From contig NZ_FOND01000011.1 in the NCBI RefSeq assembly GCF_900112815.1, positions 62,001 through 126,000 on the forward strand: a DNA stretch of 64,000 bases, written 5' to 3'. The position numbers and the translations under genes are program-made. The notes under the pieces were generated by a model. It was not told the DNA's origin. It was given only the letters and a program-made list of their open reading frames with translations, and did not search any database. This document shows, in pieces, positions 23,483-34,495 of this stretch. Numbering within the stretch: the stretch's first letter is position 1; each line of letters starts with the position of its first letter. This DNA comes from Blastococcus tunisiensis. GTDB lineage: Bacteria > Actinomycetota > Actinomycetes > Mycobacteriales > Geodermatophilaceae.

Positions 23483-24846
23483 CCCCGCCGAAGCGGCGCC
23501 ATCCGGCCGCCCGACGACGCAACCTGGACGGTGCCCGGCTGACCGCCTTCGACGTGCTCGACGGCGTCTCCTCGCGGGCCGCCTACGCCAACCTCCTGCT
23601 GCCGCAGCTGCTGCGGGAACGACCCGAGCTCGACGAGCGGGACGCCGCCTTCGCCACCCAGCTGGCGTACGGGGCGCTGCGCGCGCAGGGCGCCCTGGAC
23701 GCGATCCTGGCCGGGCTGGTGTCCCGCCCGCTCGGCGAGCTCGACCCGAGAGTGCTGGACCTGCTGCGGCTGGGGACCTACCAGCTCATCGACCTGCGGG
23801 TGCCTGCGCACGCCGCCGTCGACACCACCGTGGACCTGACCCGGGCCATCGTCGGCACGGGCGCGTCCGGGCTGGTCAACGCGGTGCTGCGCAAGGTCGC
23901 GGCGGGTGGGGCCCGGGAGCAGTGGCTCGACGCCCTCGGTGGGGACGACGCCCGGCGGCTGGCGCTGGCCACGAACCACCCCGCCTGGATCGTGGACGCC
24001 TGGCGCGACGCGCTCGGCGGCGACGCGGAGCTCGAGCCGGCGCTGCTGGCCGACGACGCGGCACCGGAGGTGCACCTGGTGGCCCGGCGCATGGCGCGCG
24101 ACGAGCTGGCGGCAGAGTCCGGCGGCGAGGCGGGGCCGTGGTCCCCGTACGCGGTGCGCCTGCACGGCGGCGACCCGGGGCGGCTGGCCTCGGTGCGCTC
24201 GGGCGCCGCCGCGGTGCAGGACGAGGGCAGCCAGCTCGCCGGGCTGCTGCTCGCCCGCGCACCGCTCGAGGGCAGGGACGAGGCGTGGCTGGACGTCTGC
24301 GCCGGCCCCGGGGGGAAGGCCGGTCTGCTGGCCGCCGTCCGGCCCGCCGGCGTGCGGCTGACCGCCGCGGACCGGGCGACGCACCGGGCGGAGCTGGTCC
24401 GCGCCGCGCTGCGGGACGCGGCCGACGTCGAGGTGCTGACCGCTGACGGGCGCGAGCCGCCGTGGGCGCCCGGCTCGTTCGACCGGGTGCTGCTCGACGC
24501 CCCGTGCACGGGGCTGGGCGCTCTCCGGCGGCGGCCCGAGGTCCGCTGGCGGCGGACGCCCGAGGACGTCGCCCCGCTGGTGGAGCTGCAGCTGGAGCTG
24601 CTGGCCGCGGCGCTCGCGGCGGTCCGCCCCGGGGGAGTGGTCGCCTACGTGACCTGCTCCCCGCACACCGAGGAGACCGTCGGCGTGGTCGACGTGGCGG
24701 CGGCCCGGGACGACGTCGAGGTCCTGCCCGTGGCTCCGCTGTTCCCCGAGGTGCCGGGGCTGGCGCGCGGGCGGTACGGCCAGCTCTGGCCGCACCGGCA
24801 CGGCACCGACGCGATGTTCATGGCGCTGCTCCGCCGCACGAGCTAG
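23479..24846 (+). CDS. rsmB: 16S rRNA (cytosine-967-C5)-methyltransferase
   Basis: The 455-residue enzyme has an N-terminal NusB-like RNA-binding domain (about residues 15-150, [19 protein letters not shown]) and a C-terminal SAM methyltransferase. [16 protein letters not shown] is the SAM loop. [20 protein letters not shown] and [10 protein letters not shown] provide the two cysteines used in m5C chemistry. The GTG start overlaps the fmt stop by 4 bp. def-fmt-rsmB, followed by rpe and ribD, is a common actinobacterial order, here interrupted by two minus-strand genes. Confidence 0.95.
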   Translation: MTPPKRRHPAARRRNLDGARLTAFDVLDGVSSRAAYANLLLPQLLRERPELDERDAAFATQLAYGALRAQGALDAILAGLVSRPLGELDPRVLDLLRLGTYQLIDLRVPAHAAVDTTVDLTRAIVGTGASGLVNAVLRKVAAGGAREQWLDALGGDDARRLALATNHPAWIVDAWRDALGGDAELEPALLADDAAPEVHLVARRMARDELAAESGGEAGPWSPYAVRLHGGDPGRLASVRSGAAAVQDEGSQLAGLLLARAPLEGRDEAWLDVCAGPGGKAGLLAAVRPAGVRLTAADRATHRAELVRAALRDAADVEVLTADGREPPWAPGSFDRVLLDAPCTGLGALRRRPEVRWRRTPEDVAPLVELQLELLAAALAAVRPGGVVAYVTCSPHTEETVGVVDVAAARDDVEVLPVAPLFPEVPGLARGRYGQLWPHRHGTDAMFMALLRRTS

Positions 24847-24866
24847 GGGGCGGCCGGCCCGCCCGC

Positions 24867-25652
24867 TCAGGCCGCGAGGGTCAGCACGACGACGACCAGG
24901 ACGTAGGCGGCCAGCAGGCCGAGCAGCCGGCGGCCGCCGAGCCAGGGCTCCCACCACGGGATCGGTGGCCCGGCCCGGGGCGGGCCGGGCGGATCCGCCG
25001 CCCAGCGGGATGCGGCGGCGACCTGCCGGTGGTGCCACCCGGCGAGAACGGCGTAGGCCACGACGAGTACGACCGCTGCCGGCAGCGCGCGGGCGCCGTC
25101 CCAGTCGGCCTGCACCAGCACCGACAGCGGCAGCAGGGGCAGCGCCCGGCCCGTCCACCGGAGCCGCAGCGACCGGCGGGCGAGCACGTCGACCCGCGCG
25201 CGCAGGCCGGGCCCGGGATCGACGTGTGCGCGCAGCGCGTGCTGCACCCGTACGGCGGTGTCCCGGAGCGCCCGCAGCACGGGGACGGTCGCGGCGGCCA
25301 ACGGAGCCGCCAGGACCAGTCCCACGACGGCGAGCAGCAGCGACCGTGCCGCCGCACCGTGGAGGCCGGCGTAGTCGCCGGTCAGCAGCACCCGGCACGC
25401 ACCCAGGACGACCACCAGCGCGGGGAGCAGGAGCCCGGTCACCCGACCGCGGCGCTCCACCTCCACCCAGTCGACGTCCGCGCCGTCGGCGACCGCCGGG
25501 GCGGGGTACGCCGCACCGCCGACGTCCTGCGCCCGGTTGCCGGCCACGACCACCCGACGGACGCCGGCCGTCCCCTCACCCTCGGTGATCTGATCGCCCG
25601 ACGGCCAGGTCGGACGTCGATCGGACGGGGACGGACGGGCCTGCACGGTCAC
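24867..25652 (-). CDS. multi-pass membrane protein, unknown function
   Basis: The roughly 261-residue product has about five hydrophobic segments. They begin near residue 72 (LLLPALVVVLGACRVLL) and continue with LLLAVVGLVLAAPLAAATV, a PLLPLSVLV stretch, AVVLVVAYAVLAGW and a C-terminal LLAAYVLVVVVLTL. The first 70 residues are polar. I recognise no family. The start is uncertain: GTG 25652 is the first candidate that avoids overlap with the aldehyde dehydrogenase, and GTG 25646 is another. It converges with rsmB (20-bp gap) and lies downstream of the aldehyde dehydrogenase on the same strand. Confidence 0.6.
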   Translation of the reverse strand: MTVQARPSPSDRRPTWPSGDQITEGEGTAGVRRVVVAGNRAQDVGGAAYPAPAVADGADVDWVEVERRGRVTGLLLPALVVVLGACRVLLTGDYAGLHGAAARSLLLAVVGLVLAAPLAAATVPVLRALRDTAVRVQHALRAHVDPGPGLRARVDVLARRSLRLRWTGRALPLLPLSVLVQADWDGARALPAAVVLVVAYAVLAGWHHRQVAAASRWAADPPGPPRAGPPIPWWEPWLGGRRLLGLLAAYVLVVVVLTLAA

Positions 25653-25723
25653 CGACCGTAGGGGGCGGGAGCCGGTGCCCGCGCCTCGTGCACCCGCCCG
25701 GGTGAACGGACGGGCGCCGACGA

Positions 25724-27199
25724 TCAGAAGGGGAACGCCCGGCGGGTGTGCTGGACGCTGACCCAGTGGTCGCTGGTGAACTCGTCGATCGCCCACTCGC
25801 CCCCGAAACGGCCCAGACCCGACTCCTTCTCCCCGCCGAACGCGGTGTTGTTCTCGTCGTTGAGCGGGGAGTCGTTGACGTGCGTCATCCCGGCCTCGAC
25901 CCGCAGCGCGAAACGGACACCTCGCTCGGTGTCGCGGGTGAAGACGGCGCTGGAGAGCCCGTACTCGGTGTCGTTGGCGATCGCGAGGGCGTCGTCCTCG
26001 CCGCGCGCCCGGATGATGGTGGCCACCGGGCCGAAGACCTCCTCGCGGGCGGTCGTGACGTCGTTGGTGCCCAGCAGCACGTGCGGCGGCAGCACCGAGC
26101 CGATCGGTCCGGTCGGGTCGCCCCCGAGGACCTGCTGCGCCCCGTCGGCCAGGGACCGGGAGACCTTGTCCTGGATGCCCTCGAGCTGCTTCGCGTTGAT
26201 GATCGGCCCGATCACGGTGTCCTGCTCGGACGGGTCGCCGGCCTTGAGGCCGCGCACCTTCGCCACGTACCGCTCGACGAACTCGTCGTGCACCGCGTCG
26301 TCGACGACGATCCGGTTGGTGATCATGCAGACCTGGCCCTGGTGGAAGAACTTCCCGAACGTCGCGGCGTCGACGGCGTACTCCAGGTCGGCGTCGTCCA
26401 GGACCACGAGCGGCCCGTTGCCGCCCAGCTCCAGGGAGAGCTTCTTCAGGCCGGCCTTCTCCGCGATGCCCTTGCCGACCGGGGTGGACCCGGTGAAGGA
26501 CACGACGCGCGGCGTGGGGTGGGAGACGATCGCGTCGCCGATGTCGCTGCCGGAGCCGATGACGACCGACAGCAGCCCCTCGGGCAGCCCGGCCTCCTCG
26601 TAGACCTTGGCGAGCAGCAGCCCGCCGGTCACCGGCGTGTCCCCGGCCGGCTTGAGGACGACGGCGTTGCCCAGCGCCAGCGCCGGCGCGACCGAGCGGT
26701 TGGACAGGTGCATGGGGACGTTCCACGGGCTGATGACGGCGACGACGCCCACCGGCCGCTTGTAGACCCGGCTCTCCTTGCCCTCGACGTCGGCCGGGAG
26801 GATCCGGCCCTCCATCCGGTACGGGTAGGAGGCGGCCTCGTGGAAGTCGCGCAGGGTGATCGCGTACTCGAACTCCGCGGCGGGTGCGGCGGCGCCGCTC
26901 TCCCGGACGTGCCAGTCCACGATCTCGTCCTTGCGGGCCACCATGATGTCGGCGGCGCGGCGCATCACGTCCGCGCGCCCGCTGGGCAGCCGGGCGAACC
27001 ACTCCCGCTGCGCCTCCGTGGCCCGGGCATAGGCCTCGTCGAGGTCGTCGGCGTCCGCGAGGGGGATCTCGGTGAGCGTCTCGCCGGTGTAGGGGTCGGT
27101 GTCGGTGGCGGTCTTCCCGGAGCGCCCGGCACGCCAGGTGCCGGCGATGGGCATGCGGTCGAAGCCGTCGTAGCGGGGCGGGGGAGTGTCGGAAGCCAT
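25724..27199 (-). CDS. NAD(P)-dependent aldehyde dehydrogenase
   Basis: The 491-residue protein has full ALDH architecture. SPWNVPMHLSNRSVAPALALGNAVVLKP covers the cofactor site, FTGSTPVGKGIAEKAG the Rossmann turn, LSLELGGNGPLVV the general-base Glu, and FFHQGQVCMITNR the catalytic Cys near residue 290. REEVFGPVATI and ESGLGRFGG complete the family pattern. It oxidises an aldehyde to an acid. The overall look is closest to benzaldehyde- or salicylaldehyde-type enzymes, but the substrate cannot be assigned. The ATG at 27199 is where similarity begins. It is divergent from rpe and probably unrelated to it. Confidence 0.92.
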   Translation of the reverse strand: MASDTPPPRYDGFDRMPIAGTWRAGRSGKTATDTDPYTGETLTEIPLADADDLDEAYARATEAQREWFARLPSGRADVMRRAADIMVARKDEIVDWHVRESGAAAPAAEFEYAITLRDFHEAASYPYRMEGRILPADVEGKESRVYKRPVGVVAVISPWNVPMHLSNRSVAPALALGNAVVLKPAGDTPVTGGLLLAKVYEEAGLPEGLLSVVIGSGSDIGDAIVSHPTPRVVSFTGSTPVGKGIAEKAGLKKLSLELGGNGPLVVLDDADLEYAVDAATFGKFFHQGQVCMITNRIVVDDAVHDEFVERYVAKVRGLKAGDPSEQDTVIGPIINAKQLEGIQDKVSRSLADGAQQVLGGDPTGPIGSVLPPHVLLGTNDVTTAREEVFGPVATIIRARGEDDALAIANDTEYGLSSAVFTRDTERGVRFALRVEAGMTHVNDSPLNDENNTAFGGEKESGLGRFGGEWAIDEFTSDHWVSVQHTRRAFPF

Positions 27200-27292
27200 G
27201 GGTTGCGCCCTACCCGGTCGTCTGCGGCGAACACGTCCCCCGCCGGGGTGCCGACCGGGCTCCTGCCGGGCCGATGCACGGTGCCGCCCACC

Positions 27293-27298
27293 TACGAT
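27293..27298 (+). promoter_or_regulatory. rpe promoter -10 box, leaderless layout
   Basis: TACGAT ends six bases before the GTG at 27305 and decides the rpe start over the ATG at 27320. No Shine-Dalgarno sequence precedes either codon. Confidence 0.6.
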
Positions 27299-27304
27299 GC
27301 AGCC

Positions 27305-27976
27305 GTGCCCCGGGAACCGATGATCGCGCCCAGCCTGCTGTCGGCGGACTTCGCCCGGCTCGGCGAGGAGGCCCGGCGGGTGGCCGACGCCGACTGGCTG
27401 CACTTCGACGTCATGGACGGGCACTTCGTGCCGAACCTGACCTTCGGCCTCCCGGTGATGGCGGCGGTCCAGGCGGTCAGCCCGGTGCCGCTGGACTGCC
27501 ACCTGATGATCGAGGAGCCCGGGCGCTGGGCGCCGGGCTACGCCGAGGCCGGCGCGCGCAACGTCACGGTGCACGCCGAGGCGTGCACCGATCCCCGGGC
27601 CGTGGCCCGCGACATCCGGGCGGCCGGTGCCCTGGCGGGCCTGGCGATCAAGCCGGGCACCCCCCTGGAGGGCTACCGGGACGTCCTGCGGGACTTCGAC
27701 ACCCTGCTGGTCATGAGCGTCGAGCCGGGGTTCGGCGGCCAGTCCTTCATCCCCGACGTCCTGGACAAGGTCCGGACGGCGCGGCGGCTCGTCGACGCCG
27801 GCGAGCTGACCCTGATCGTCGAGATCGACGGTGGCATCAACGCCGACACCATCGAGCAGGCCGCCGAGGCCGGCGTCGACATGTTCGTCGCCGGGTCGGC
27901 CGTGTACGGCGCCGACGACCCCGGGAAGGCGATCGCCGCCCTGCGCGACCGGGCCGCGGCGGCGATGCGCGGGTGA
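27305..27976 (+). CDS. rpe: ribulose-phosphate 3-epimerase
   Basis: The 223-residue TIM barrel interconverts ribulose-5-phosphate and xylulose-5-phosphate. Signatures are IAPSLLSADFARL, LHFDVMDGHFVPNLTFG with the catalytic Asp and metal His, LDCHLMIEEP, MSVEPGFGGQSFIP and VEIDGGINADT. The GTG 27305 start is supported by the -10 spacing. It leads the riboflavin block, which is meaningful because ribulose-5-phosphate is the substrate of the RibBA enzyme encoded downstream. The stop overlaps the ribD GTG by 4 bp. Confidence 0.96.
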   Translation: MPREPMIAPSLLSADFARLGEEARRVADADWLHFDVMDGHFVPNLTFGLPVMAAVQAVSPVPLDCHLMIEEPGRWAPGYAEAGARNVTVHAEACTDPRAVARDIRAAGALAGLAIKPGTPLEGYRDVLRDFDTLLVMSVEPGFGGQSFIPDVLDKVRTARRLVDAGELTLIVEIDGGINADTIEQAAEAGVDMFVAGSAVYGADDPGKAIAALRDRAAAAMRG

Positions 27977-29034
27977 GCGTTCCCGCGGCCGAGCTGCGGG
28001 CCATGCTCCGGGCACGCGAGCTCGGTGCCTCCGTCCTCGGCACGACCAGCCCCAACCCGGCGGTGGGTGCGGTGGTCCTCGCCGCCGACGGCACGCCGGT
28101 GGGTGAGGGCGCCACGGCCCCGCCCGGCGGTCCGCACGCGGAGGTCGCCGCCCTCGCCCGGGCCGGCGAGCGCGCCCGCGGGGGCACCGCCGTCGTCACC
28201 CTGGAGCCTTGCGCGCACACCGGCCGCACCGGCCCCTGCGCGGACGCGCTGATCGCGGCCGGCGTCGCCCGCGTGGTGGTGGCCGTCCCCGAGCCGACCG
28301 AGCTGGCCGGAGGGGGCGCGGACCGGCTGCGTGCCGCCGGGATCGACGTCGAGCTCGGCGTCGATCGGGACGCCGCCGAGGAGGGCGCGCTCGCGGCCTG
28401 GCTCACCGGCGTGCGCGAGCAGCGGCCCTTCGTGGTGTGGAAGGTCGCGGCGACCCTCGACGGCCGGGTCGCCGCCGCCGACGGCACCAGCCGGTGGATC
28501 ACCGGCGAGCGGGCGCGGGCCGCGGTGCACCGGCTGCGGGCCACCTGCGACGCCGTCGTCGTCGGGTCCGGCACGGCCCTCGCCGACGACCCGCAGCTCA
28601 CCGTCCGCGACGCCGCGGGCGCGGCCACCGGCCGGCAGCCGCTGCGGGTGGTCGTCGACCGCCGGGGCCGCGTCCCCGCCGCCGCCCGGGTGCGCGACGA
28701 CGCCGCGCCGACCCTGGTCAGCCGTGCCGGCACCCCGGCCGAGCTGCTGGCCGAGCTCTACGCCCGCGACGTCCGCCGGGTGCTGCTGGAGGGCGGCCCC
28801 ACGCTCGCCGCGGAGTTCCTGCGCGCGGAGCTGGTGGACGAGGTGCTGGTGCACCTGGCGCCGGTCGTCCTGGGCGCGGGGCCGTCCCTGGTGGGCGACC
28901 TGGGAATTCCCACGATGGCCGACGCGCTGTCCCTGCGGATCGTCGATTCCATCCCGCTGGACGGGGACCTGCAGATCCGGCTGCGGCCCACCCGGCACAC
29001 TGGTGGCGACCAGCACGCCGGCGGAGGGAGTTGA
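27973..29034 (+). CDS. ribD: bifunctional riboflavin deaminase / reductase RibD
   Basis: The 353-residue enzyme performs the second and third steps from GTP toward riboflavin. The N-terminal deaminase (residues 1-145) has the zinc motif PHAEV and LEPCAHTGRTGPC. The C-terminal reductase (about 150-350) has VWKVAATLDGRVAAADGTSRWITGE, VVVGSGTALADDPQLTVR and VLLEGGPTLAAEFL. The GTG overlaps the rpe stop. The ribE GTG follows one base after the ribD stop, so the two are coupled. Confidence 0.96.
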   Translation: MSVPAAELRAMLRARELGASVLGTTSPNPAVGAVVLAADGTPVGEGATAPPGGPHAEVAALARAGERARGGTAVVTLEPCAHTGRTGPCADALIAAGVARVVVAVPEPTELAGGGADRLRAAGIDVELGVDRDAAEEGALAAWLTGVREQRPFVVWKVAATLDGRVAAADGTSRWITGERARAAVHRLRATCDAVVVGSGTALADDPQLTVRDAAGAATGRQPLRVVVDRRGRVPAAARVRDDAAPTLVSRAGTPAELLAELYARDVRRVLLEGGPTLAAEFLRAELVDEVLVHLAPVVLGAGPSLVGDLGIPTMADALSLRIVDSIPLDGDLQIRLRPTRHTGGDQHAGGGS

Positions 29035-29035
29035 G

Positions 29036-29658
29036 GTGTTCACCGGGATCGTGGAAGAGGTGGGCACCCTCGTCGTCCGCGAGGAGCGGTCGGACTCGGC
29101 GGTGCTGCGGATCCGGGCGTCCCGCGTGCTCGAGGGAGTCGCGCTCGGCGACTCGATCGCGGTCGACGGCGTCTGCCTCACCGTGACCGCCGTCGACGGC
29201 GACGTCTGGAGCACCGACGTCATGGCCGAGACCCTCTCCCGCAGCAGCCTCGGCGGCGCGGGAGCCGGGCAGCCGGTCAACCTCGAGCGCGCCGTCACCC
29301 CGCACACGCGGCTCGGCGGGCACCTGATGCAGGGCCACGTCGACGGTGTCGGCCGCGTCCTGGCGCGCAGCGCGGGGGAGCAGTGGGAGGTCGTGCGGAT
29401 CGCGCTGCCCCCCGGCCTGGCCCGCTACGTCGTGGAGAAGGGCTCGATCGCCGTCGACGGGGTCTCCCTCACGGTCAGCGCGGTCAGCGCCGTCCCGGAG
29501 CCGGACGCCCACCCCGACGCCGAGGCATGGTTCGAGGTCAGCCTCATCCCCACCACCCTCCGCGAGACCACGCTCGGTGGGCGCGCCCCGGGGGAGCCCG
29601 TCAACCTGGAGGTCGACGTGATCGCGAAGTACGTGGAACGCCTGCTGGGGGACCGGCG

Positions 29659-29662
<4 letters not shown>
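29036..29662 (+). CDS. ribE: riboflavin synthase alpha chain
   Basis: The 208-residue trimeric enzyme converts two lumazines to riboflavin. It consists of two similar beta barrels. The first starts [13 protein letters not shown] with [15 protein letters not shown]. The second has [11 protein letters not shown] and [15 protein letters not shown]. The GTG 29036 is seven bases after GGAGGGA. It overlaps ribBA by 4 bp. No FMN riboswitch is visible in front of this gene or rpe, so flavin control of the block is not evident. Confidence 0.96.
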
Positions 29663-31528
<1,866 letters not shown>

Positions 31529-31529
<1 letters not shown>

Positions 31530-31792
31530 TGAAGACCTTCGACGAGCTGTTCGCCGAGCTGTCGGCCAAGGTCGCCGCCGCCGACCCGGCGTCGGGCACC
31601 GTGCAGGCGGTGCGCGACGGAGTGCACGCGGCCGGCAAGAAGGTCGTCGAGGAGGCGTCGGAGTCCTGGATGGCCGCCGAGCACGAGACCGACGAGCGGA
31701 CCGCCGAGGAGATCAGCCAGCTCCTCTACCGGGTGCAGGTGCTCATGCTGACCCGGGGCCTGACCCTGGACGACGTCTACGCTCACCTCTGA
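31529..31792 (+). CDS. hisE: phosphoribosyl-ATP pyrophosphatase
   Basis: The 87-residue helical enzyme hydrolyses PR-ATP in histidine synthesis. [32 protein letters not shown] with the Mg-binding glutamates, and [14 protein letters not shown] are typical of HisE. The start is ATG 31529, overlapping the ribH stop as TGATG. A GTG one codon upstream is possible. hisE-hisG is a standard actinobacterial pair, here fused to the tail of the riboflavin operon. Confidence 0.95.
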
Positions 31793-31797
31793 GAAGT

Positions 31798-31857
31798 CGA
31801 AGGACCCCGCTGCCCCCCACGGCTCGCAAGCTCGCCGCGGGCCCCTGCACCGGGGCC
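31798..31857 (+). repeat. dispersed stop-codon-proximal hairpin element, copy B (between hisE and hisG)
   Basis: The outer stem 31803-31809/31851-31857 (GGACCCCG/CGGGGCC with the same A-C mismatch as copy A) encloses an inner stem CGG/CCG around the core CTCGCAAGCTCG. The element starts a few bases after the hisE stop and fills most of the hisE-hisG gap, so it may control read-through into hisG. Confidence 0.8.
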
Positions 31858-31887
31858 GTTCCATCACGTCACCGAGGAGTTCCTCCA

Positions 31888-32754
31888 GTGCTGCGCATCG
31901 CCGTGCCCAACAAGGGGGTCCTGAGCGAGCCCGCTGCGGAGATGCTCGCCGAGAGCGGTTACCGGCAGCGGCGCAGCACCAAGGACCTCGCCGTCTACGA
32001 CCCGGACAACGACACCGAGTTCTTCTACCTCCGGCCGCGCGACATCGCCGTCTACGTCGCCGCCGGGACGCTGGACGTGGGCATCACCGGACGCGACATG
32101 CTCCTGGAGACCGCGCCGGACGCCGGCGAGGGGCCGGCCGCGGTCGAGGTGATGCCGCTGGGGTTCGGCCGGTCCTCCTTCCGCTTCGCCGCGCCCGTGG
32201 AGTCCGGGATCGAGCGGGTGGACCAGCTCGCCGGCAAGCGGATCGCGACCGCCTACCCGGTGCTCCTCCAGCGCTTCCTCGAGGAGTCGGGGATCAAGGC
32301 CGACGTGGTCAAGCTCGACGGCGCGGTGGAGACCGCGTGCCGCCTCGGTGTGGCCGACGCGGTCTGCGACGTCGTCGAGACGGGGACGACGCTGCGCGCC
32401 GCCGGCCTGCACATCATCGGTGAGCCGGTCCTCACCAGCGAGGCCGTCCTGGTCCGGCGCGAGGGGGCCGAGGAGATCCCGGCCGTCGCCCAGCTGCGCC
32501 GCCGGCTCAAGGGTGTGCTCGTGGCCCGCCAGTACGTGATGCTCGACTACGACTGCCCGGACGAGATCCTGGCCGAGGCCACCGCCATCACGCCCGGGAT
32601 CGAGGGGCCCACGGTCAGCCCCCTGCAGCGGGCCGGGTGGTCGGCGGTGCGCGCCATGGTGGCGCAGTCGGACACCAACCGCGTCATGGACGAGCTCTGG
32701 GAGCTCGGCGCCCGCGCGATCCTGGTCACGAGCATCCACGCCTCCCGCGTCTGA
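31888..32754 (+). CDS. hisG: ATP phosphoribosyltransferase, long form
   Basis: The 288-residue enzyme catalyses the first step of histidine synthesis from ATP and PRPP. LRIAVPNKGVLSEPA opens the protein. VDVGITGRDML-type and DAVCDVVETGTTLRAAGL segments carry the PRPP site. The C-terminal ACT-like domain (about residues 210-288, MLDYDCPDEIL, GPTVSPL) is the histidine feedback site of long-form HisG. The GTG start follows GAGGAG at suitable spacing. Confidence 0.96.
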   Translation: MLRIAVPNKGVLSEPAAEMLAESGYRQRRSTKDLAVYDPDNDTEFFYLRPRDIAVYVAAGTLDVGITGRDMLLETAPDAGEGPAAVEVMPLGFGRSSFRFAAPVESGIERVDQLAGKRIATAYPVLLQRFLEESGIKADVVKLDGAVETACRLGVADAVCDVVETGTTLRAAGLHIIGEPVLTSEAVLVRREGAEEIPAVAQLRRRLKGVLVARQYVMLDYDCPDEILAEATAITPGIEGPTVSPLQRAGWSAVRAMVAQSDTNRVMDELWELGARAILVTSIHASRV

Positions 32755-32766
32755 GGCGCAGCCGCC

Positions 32767-33249
32767 GTGCCTGCCGCCGCCCGACCGTTCGCCGTCCTCG
32801 CCGTCCTCGCGACGCTGGCCCTGCTGGCCGGCTGCGCCGACGGGCCGGCCGACGACCCGACCGCGGCGACCGGGTCCCCGTCCGCCGGGCCCACCGACGA
32901 CGCCGCGGCGGGCGGCGGCATCCGGCAGGCCGACAACGACCTGCAGCTGACCGTCGACCCGGGCGACGGCGCGCCCCCGGAGGAGTGGACGCTCACCTGC
33001 GTGGGGTTCGTGGAGGGCAGCCATCCCGAGGCGGAGGCCGCCTGCGAGCACCTGCGCGCGATGGACGAGCCCTTCGAACCGCTGCCGGAGGACGTCGTCT
33101 GCACGGAGCAGTACGGCGGCCCCCAGACCGCGCACGTGACCGGCCGCTGGGGCGGGGAGCCGGTCGACCTGCAGCTGTCCCGCACGAACGGCTGCCGGAT
33201 CTCCCAGTGGGACAGCCTCGGGCCGCTGCTGCCCATCCCGGTGGGCTGA
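32767..33249 (+). CDS. lipoprotein of the subtilisin-inhibitor-like (SSI) family
   Basis: The 160-residue product has a lipoprotein signal ending LALLAGCAD, so Cys near residue 22 would be lipidated. A Thr/Asp/Gly-rich linker follows. From about residue 60 the sequence follows the SSI pattern: LTCVGF, a GSHPEAEAACEHL helix, VCTEQYGGPQTAHVTGRWGG and NGCRISQW. The four cysteines have the two-disulfide spacing of SSI proteins. SSI proteins inhibit secreted subtilisin-like proteases. The usual reactive-site region is not clearly conserved here, so the inhibitory role is inferred. It lies 12 bp after hisG and is followed by a dispersed hairpin. Confidence 0.75.
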   Translation: MPAAARPFAVLAVLATLALLAGCADGPADDPTAATGSPSAGPTDDAAAGGGIRQADNDLQLTVDPGDGAPPEEWTLTCVGFVEGSHPEAEAACEHLRAMDEPFEPLPEDVVCTEQYGGPQTAHVTGRWGGEPVDLQLSRTNGCRISQWDSLGPLLPIPVG

Positions 33250-33309
33250 CGAAGGACCACCCTTCCCCCCACGCCTCGCAGGCTCGGCGCGGGCCCCTGG
33301 AGGGTGGCC
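33250..33309 (+). repeat. dispersed stop-codon-proximal hairpin element, copy C
   Basis: The outer stem is CCACCCT (33257-33263)/AGGGTGG (33301-33307) with the same A-C mismatch and closing G-C. The inner stem is CGC/GCG around CTCGCAGGCTCG. Compared with the other copies both stems changed in a compensated way. The element begins at the SSI-like gene stop and ends one base before the stop of the convergent AllH-like gene. Confidence 0.8.
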
Positions 33310-34317
33310 TCAGCGGGGGCGGGTGGTCCGCTCCACCAGGTCGATGGCGGTGGACAGGCCCAGGGCCATCGCCCGGCCGCTGGTCGAGCCGGTGGACAGC
33401 AGCCGCGCCACGGCCGGCGCGAGGGGGCGCTCCCCGACGAGCCCGTGGAGCACGGCGGCGTACTCGGCGCTGACCCGGCCCGAGGCGGCGTGCCGGAGGA
33501 GGGCCCGGGACAGCTCGGTGGTGCGCCCGGCGGCCAGCGCGTAGACACCCGCGGCGAACCGCTCGGCCGACGGGTGGCCCAGCAGCACCAGCCCGGCGAT
33601 CGTCCCGGCCATCACGTCGTCCCCGGCCGGGGTCAGCCCGGGGCCGAGGCCGATCAGCCGGGTGGCGGTGCGCAGCGCGGCCTCGAGATCGGCCCGGCGC
33701 ACCGCCCCGCGCAGGGCGGCCAGCGGACCGCCCGGGCCGACCGGCAGGCCGGGCAGCGTGAAGGCGCTGTGCGGGACGCCCTCGCCGTAGAGCGCGTTGC
33801 GGAGCTGGCGCACGCCCTCGGGGAGGAGCGCCGGCCGCAGGCTGGGCAGCTTCGGCCGCGGGTTCCACCAGGCAGCCGCGCTCACCGCCAGGTCCCCCAC
33901 GACGATGCGGCCGCCGCCGACCTCGGCCGGTGCGCCGACCGGCAGGGCGACCAGCGGCCGGCCGTTGCTCGGCCGGAACAGCACGCAGCCCAGCGGCAGC
34001 CGCGCGGCATCGTTGGTCATGACCCCCACGACGTCGCCGCCGCGGTCGTTCGGGACGTGCAGGTACACCGCGGCCGGCAGGCTCAGCAGCACCCGGGCCG
34101 GACGGACCGGGCCCCGCAGCAGCTCGGCGATCCCCGTGCTGGCCGCCGCGGGCACGGCCGTGGCCGCACGGGCGGGGCGCGCGGTGCGTGCGGCCGCCTG
34201 GGCCGAGTCGCGGGGGAGCGGGAAGGTGGGAACTCCTGCGCGCGCGGCGCGACCGCGCTGCGCGTCGTCCGTCTGCGGGCGGCTGCCCGGGGCGGTGGTT
34301 CCATCGATCGTGCGCAT
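33310..34317 (-). CDS. DUF2877 / AllH-family protein (oxamate carbamoyltransferase subunit-like)
   Basis: The roughly 335-residue protein carries the DUF2877 hallmark GLGPGLTPAGDDVMAG near residue 230, followed by a helical C-terminal half. Members include AllH, linked to oxamate carbamoyltransferase in allantoin breakdown. I see no AllF, AllG or other allantoin gene beside it, so the precise role is open. The first 70 residues are low-complexity and probably disordered. The ATG 34317 is preceded by GAAGGG. It is divergent from a PucR-type regulator, and PucR regulators often control purine and allantoin genes, which makes the pairing suggestive. Confidence 0.72.
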   Translation of the reverse strand: MRTIDGTTAPGSRPQTDDAQRGRAARAGVPTFPLPRDSAQAAARTARPARAATAVPAAASTGIAELLRGPVRPARVLLSLPAAVYLHVPNDRGGDVVGVMTNDAARLPLGCVLFRPSNGRPLVALPVGAPAEVGGGRIVVGDLAVSAAAWWNPRPKLPSLRPALLPEGVRQLRNALYGEGVPHSAFTLPGLPVGPGGPLAALRGAVRRADLEAALRTATRLIGLGPGLTPAGDDVMAGTIAGLVLLGHPSAERFAAGVYALAAGRTTELSRALLRHAASGRVSAEYAAVLHGLVGERPLAPAVARLLSTGSTSGRAMALGLSTAIDLVERTTRPR

Positions 34318-34495
34318 CGGTGCGACCCTTCGGCGGAGGGGCGACGGGAGGTGCCCAGTACCCCCCGCTCGGCCCCGGCCCATTCCGGCCCGCGGCAGGA
34401 GGGGCGGTGGCCGCCGGGGTCCGACGACCGCCTACCATCCAGCGAAACGGGATGGACCGGGTCTCGAACCTATTCGGCGCGTCGCACGGCGTCTC

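Noticed and set aside
24867-27002. 711-residue minus-strand frame joining the membrane protein and the aldehyde dehydrogenase region
   Set aside because: Its upstream two thirds are a shifted-frame shadow of the aldehyde dehydrogenase. Only the last 261 residues look like a real membrane protein.
27200-27304. FMN riboswitch ahead of the riboflavin block
   Set aside because: The rpe promoter appears leaderless and no RFN-like conserved segments are visible there or before ribE.
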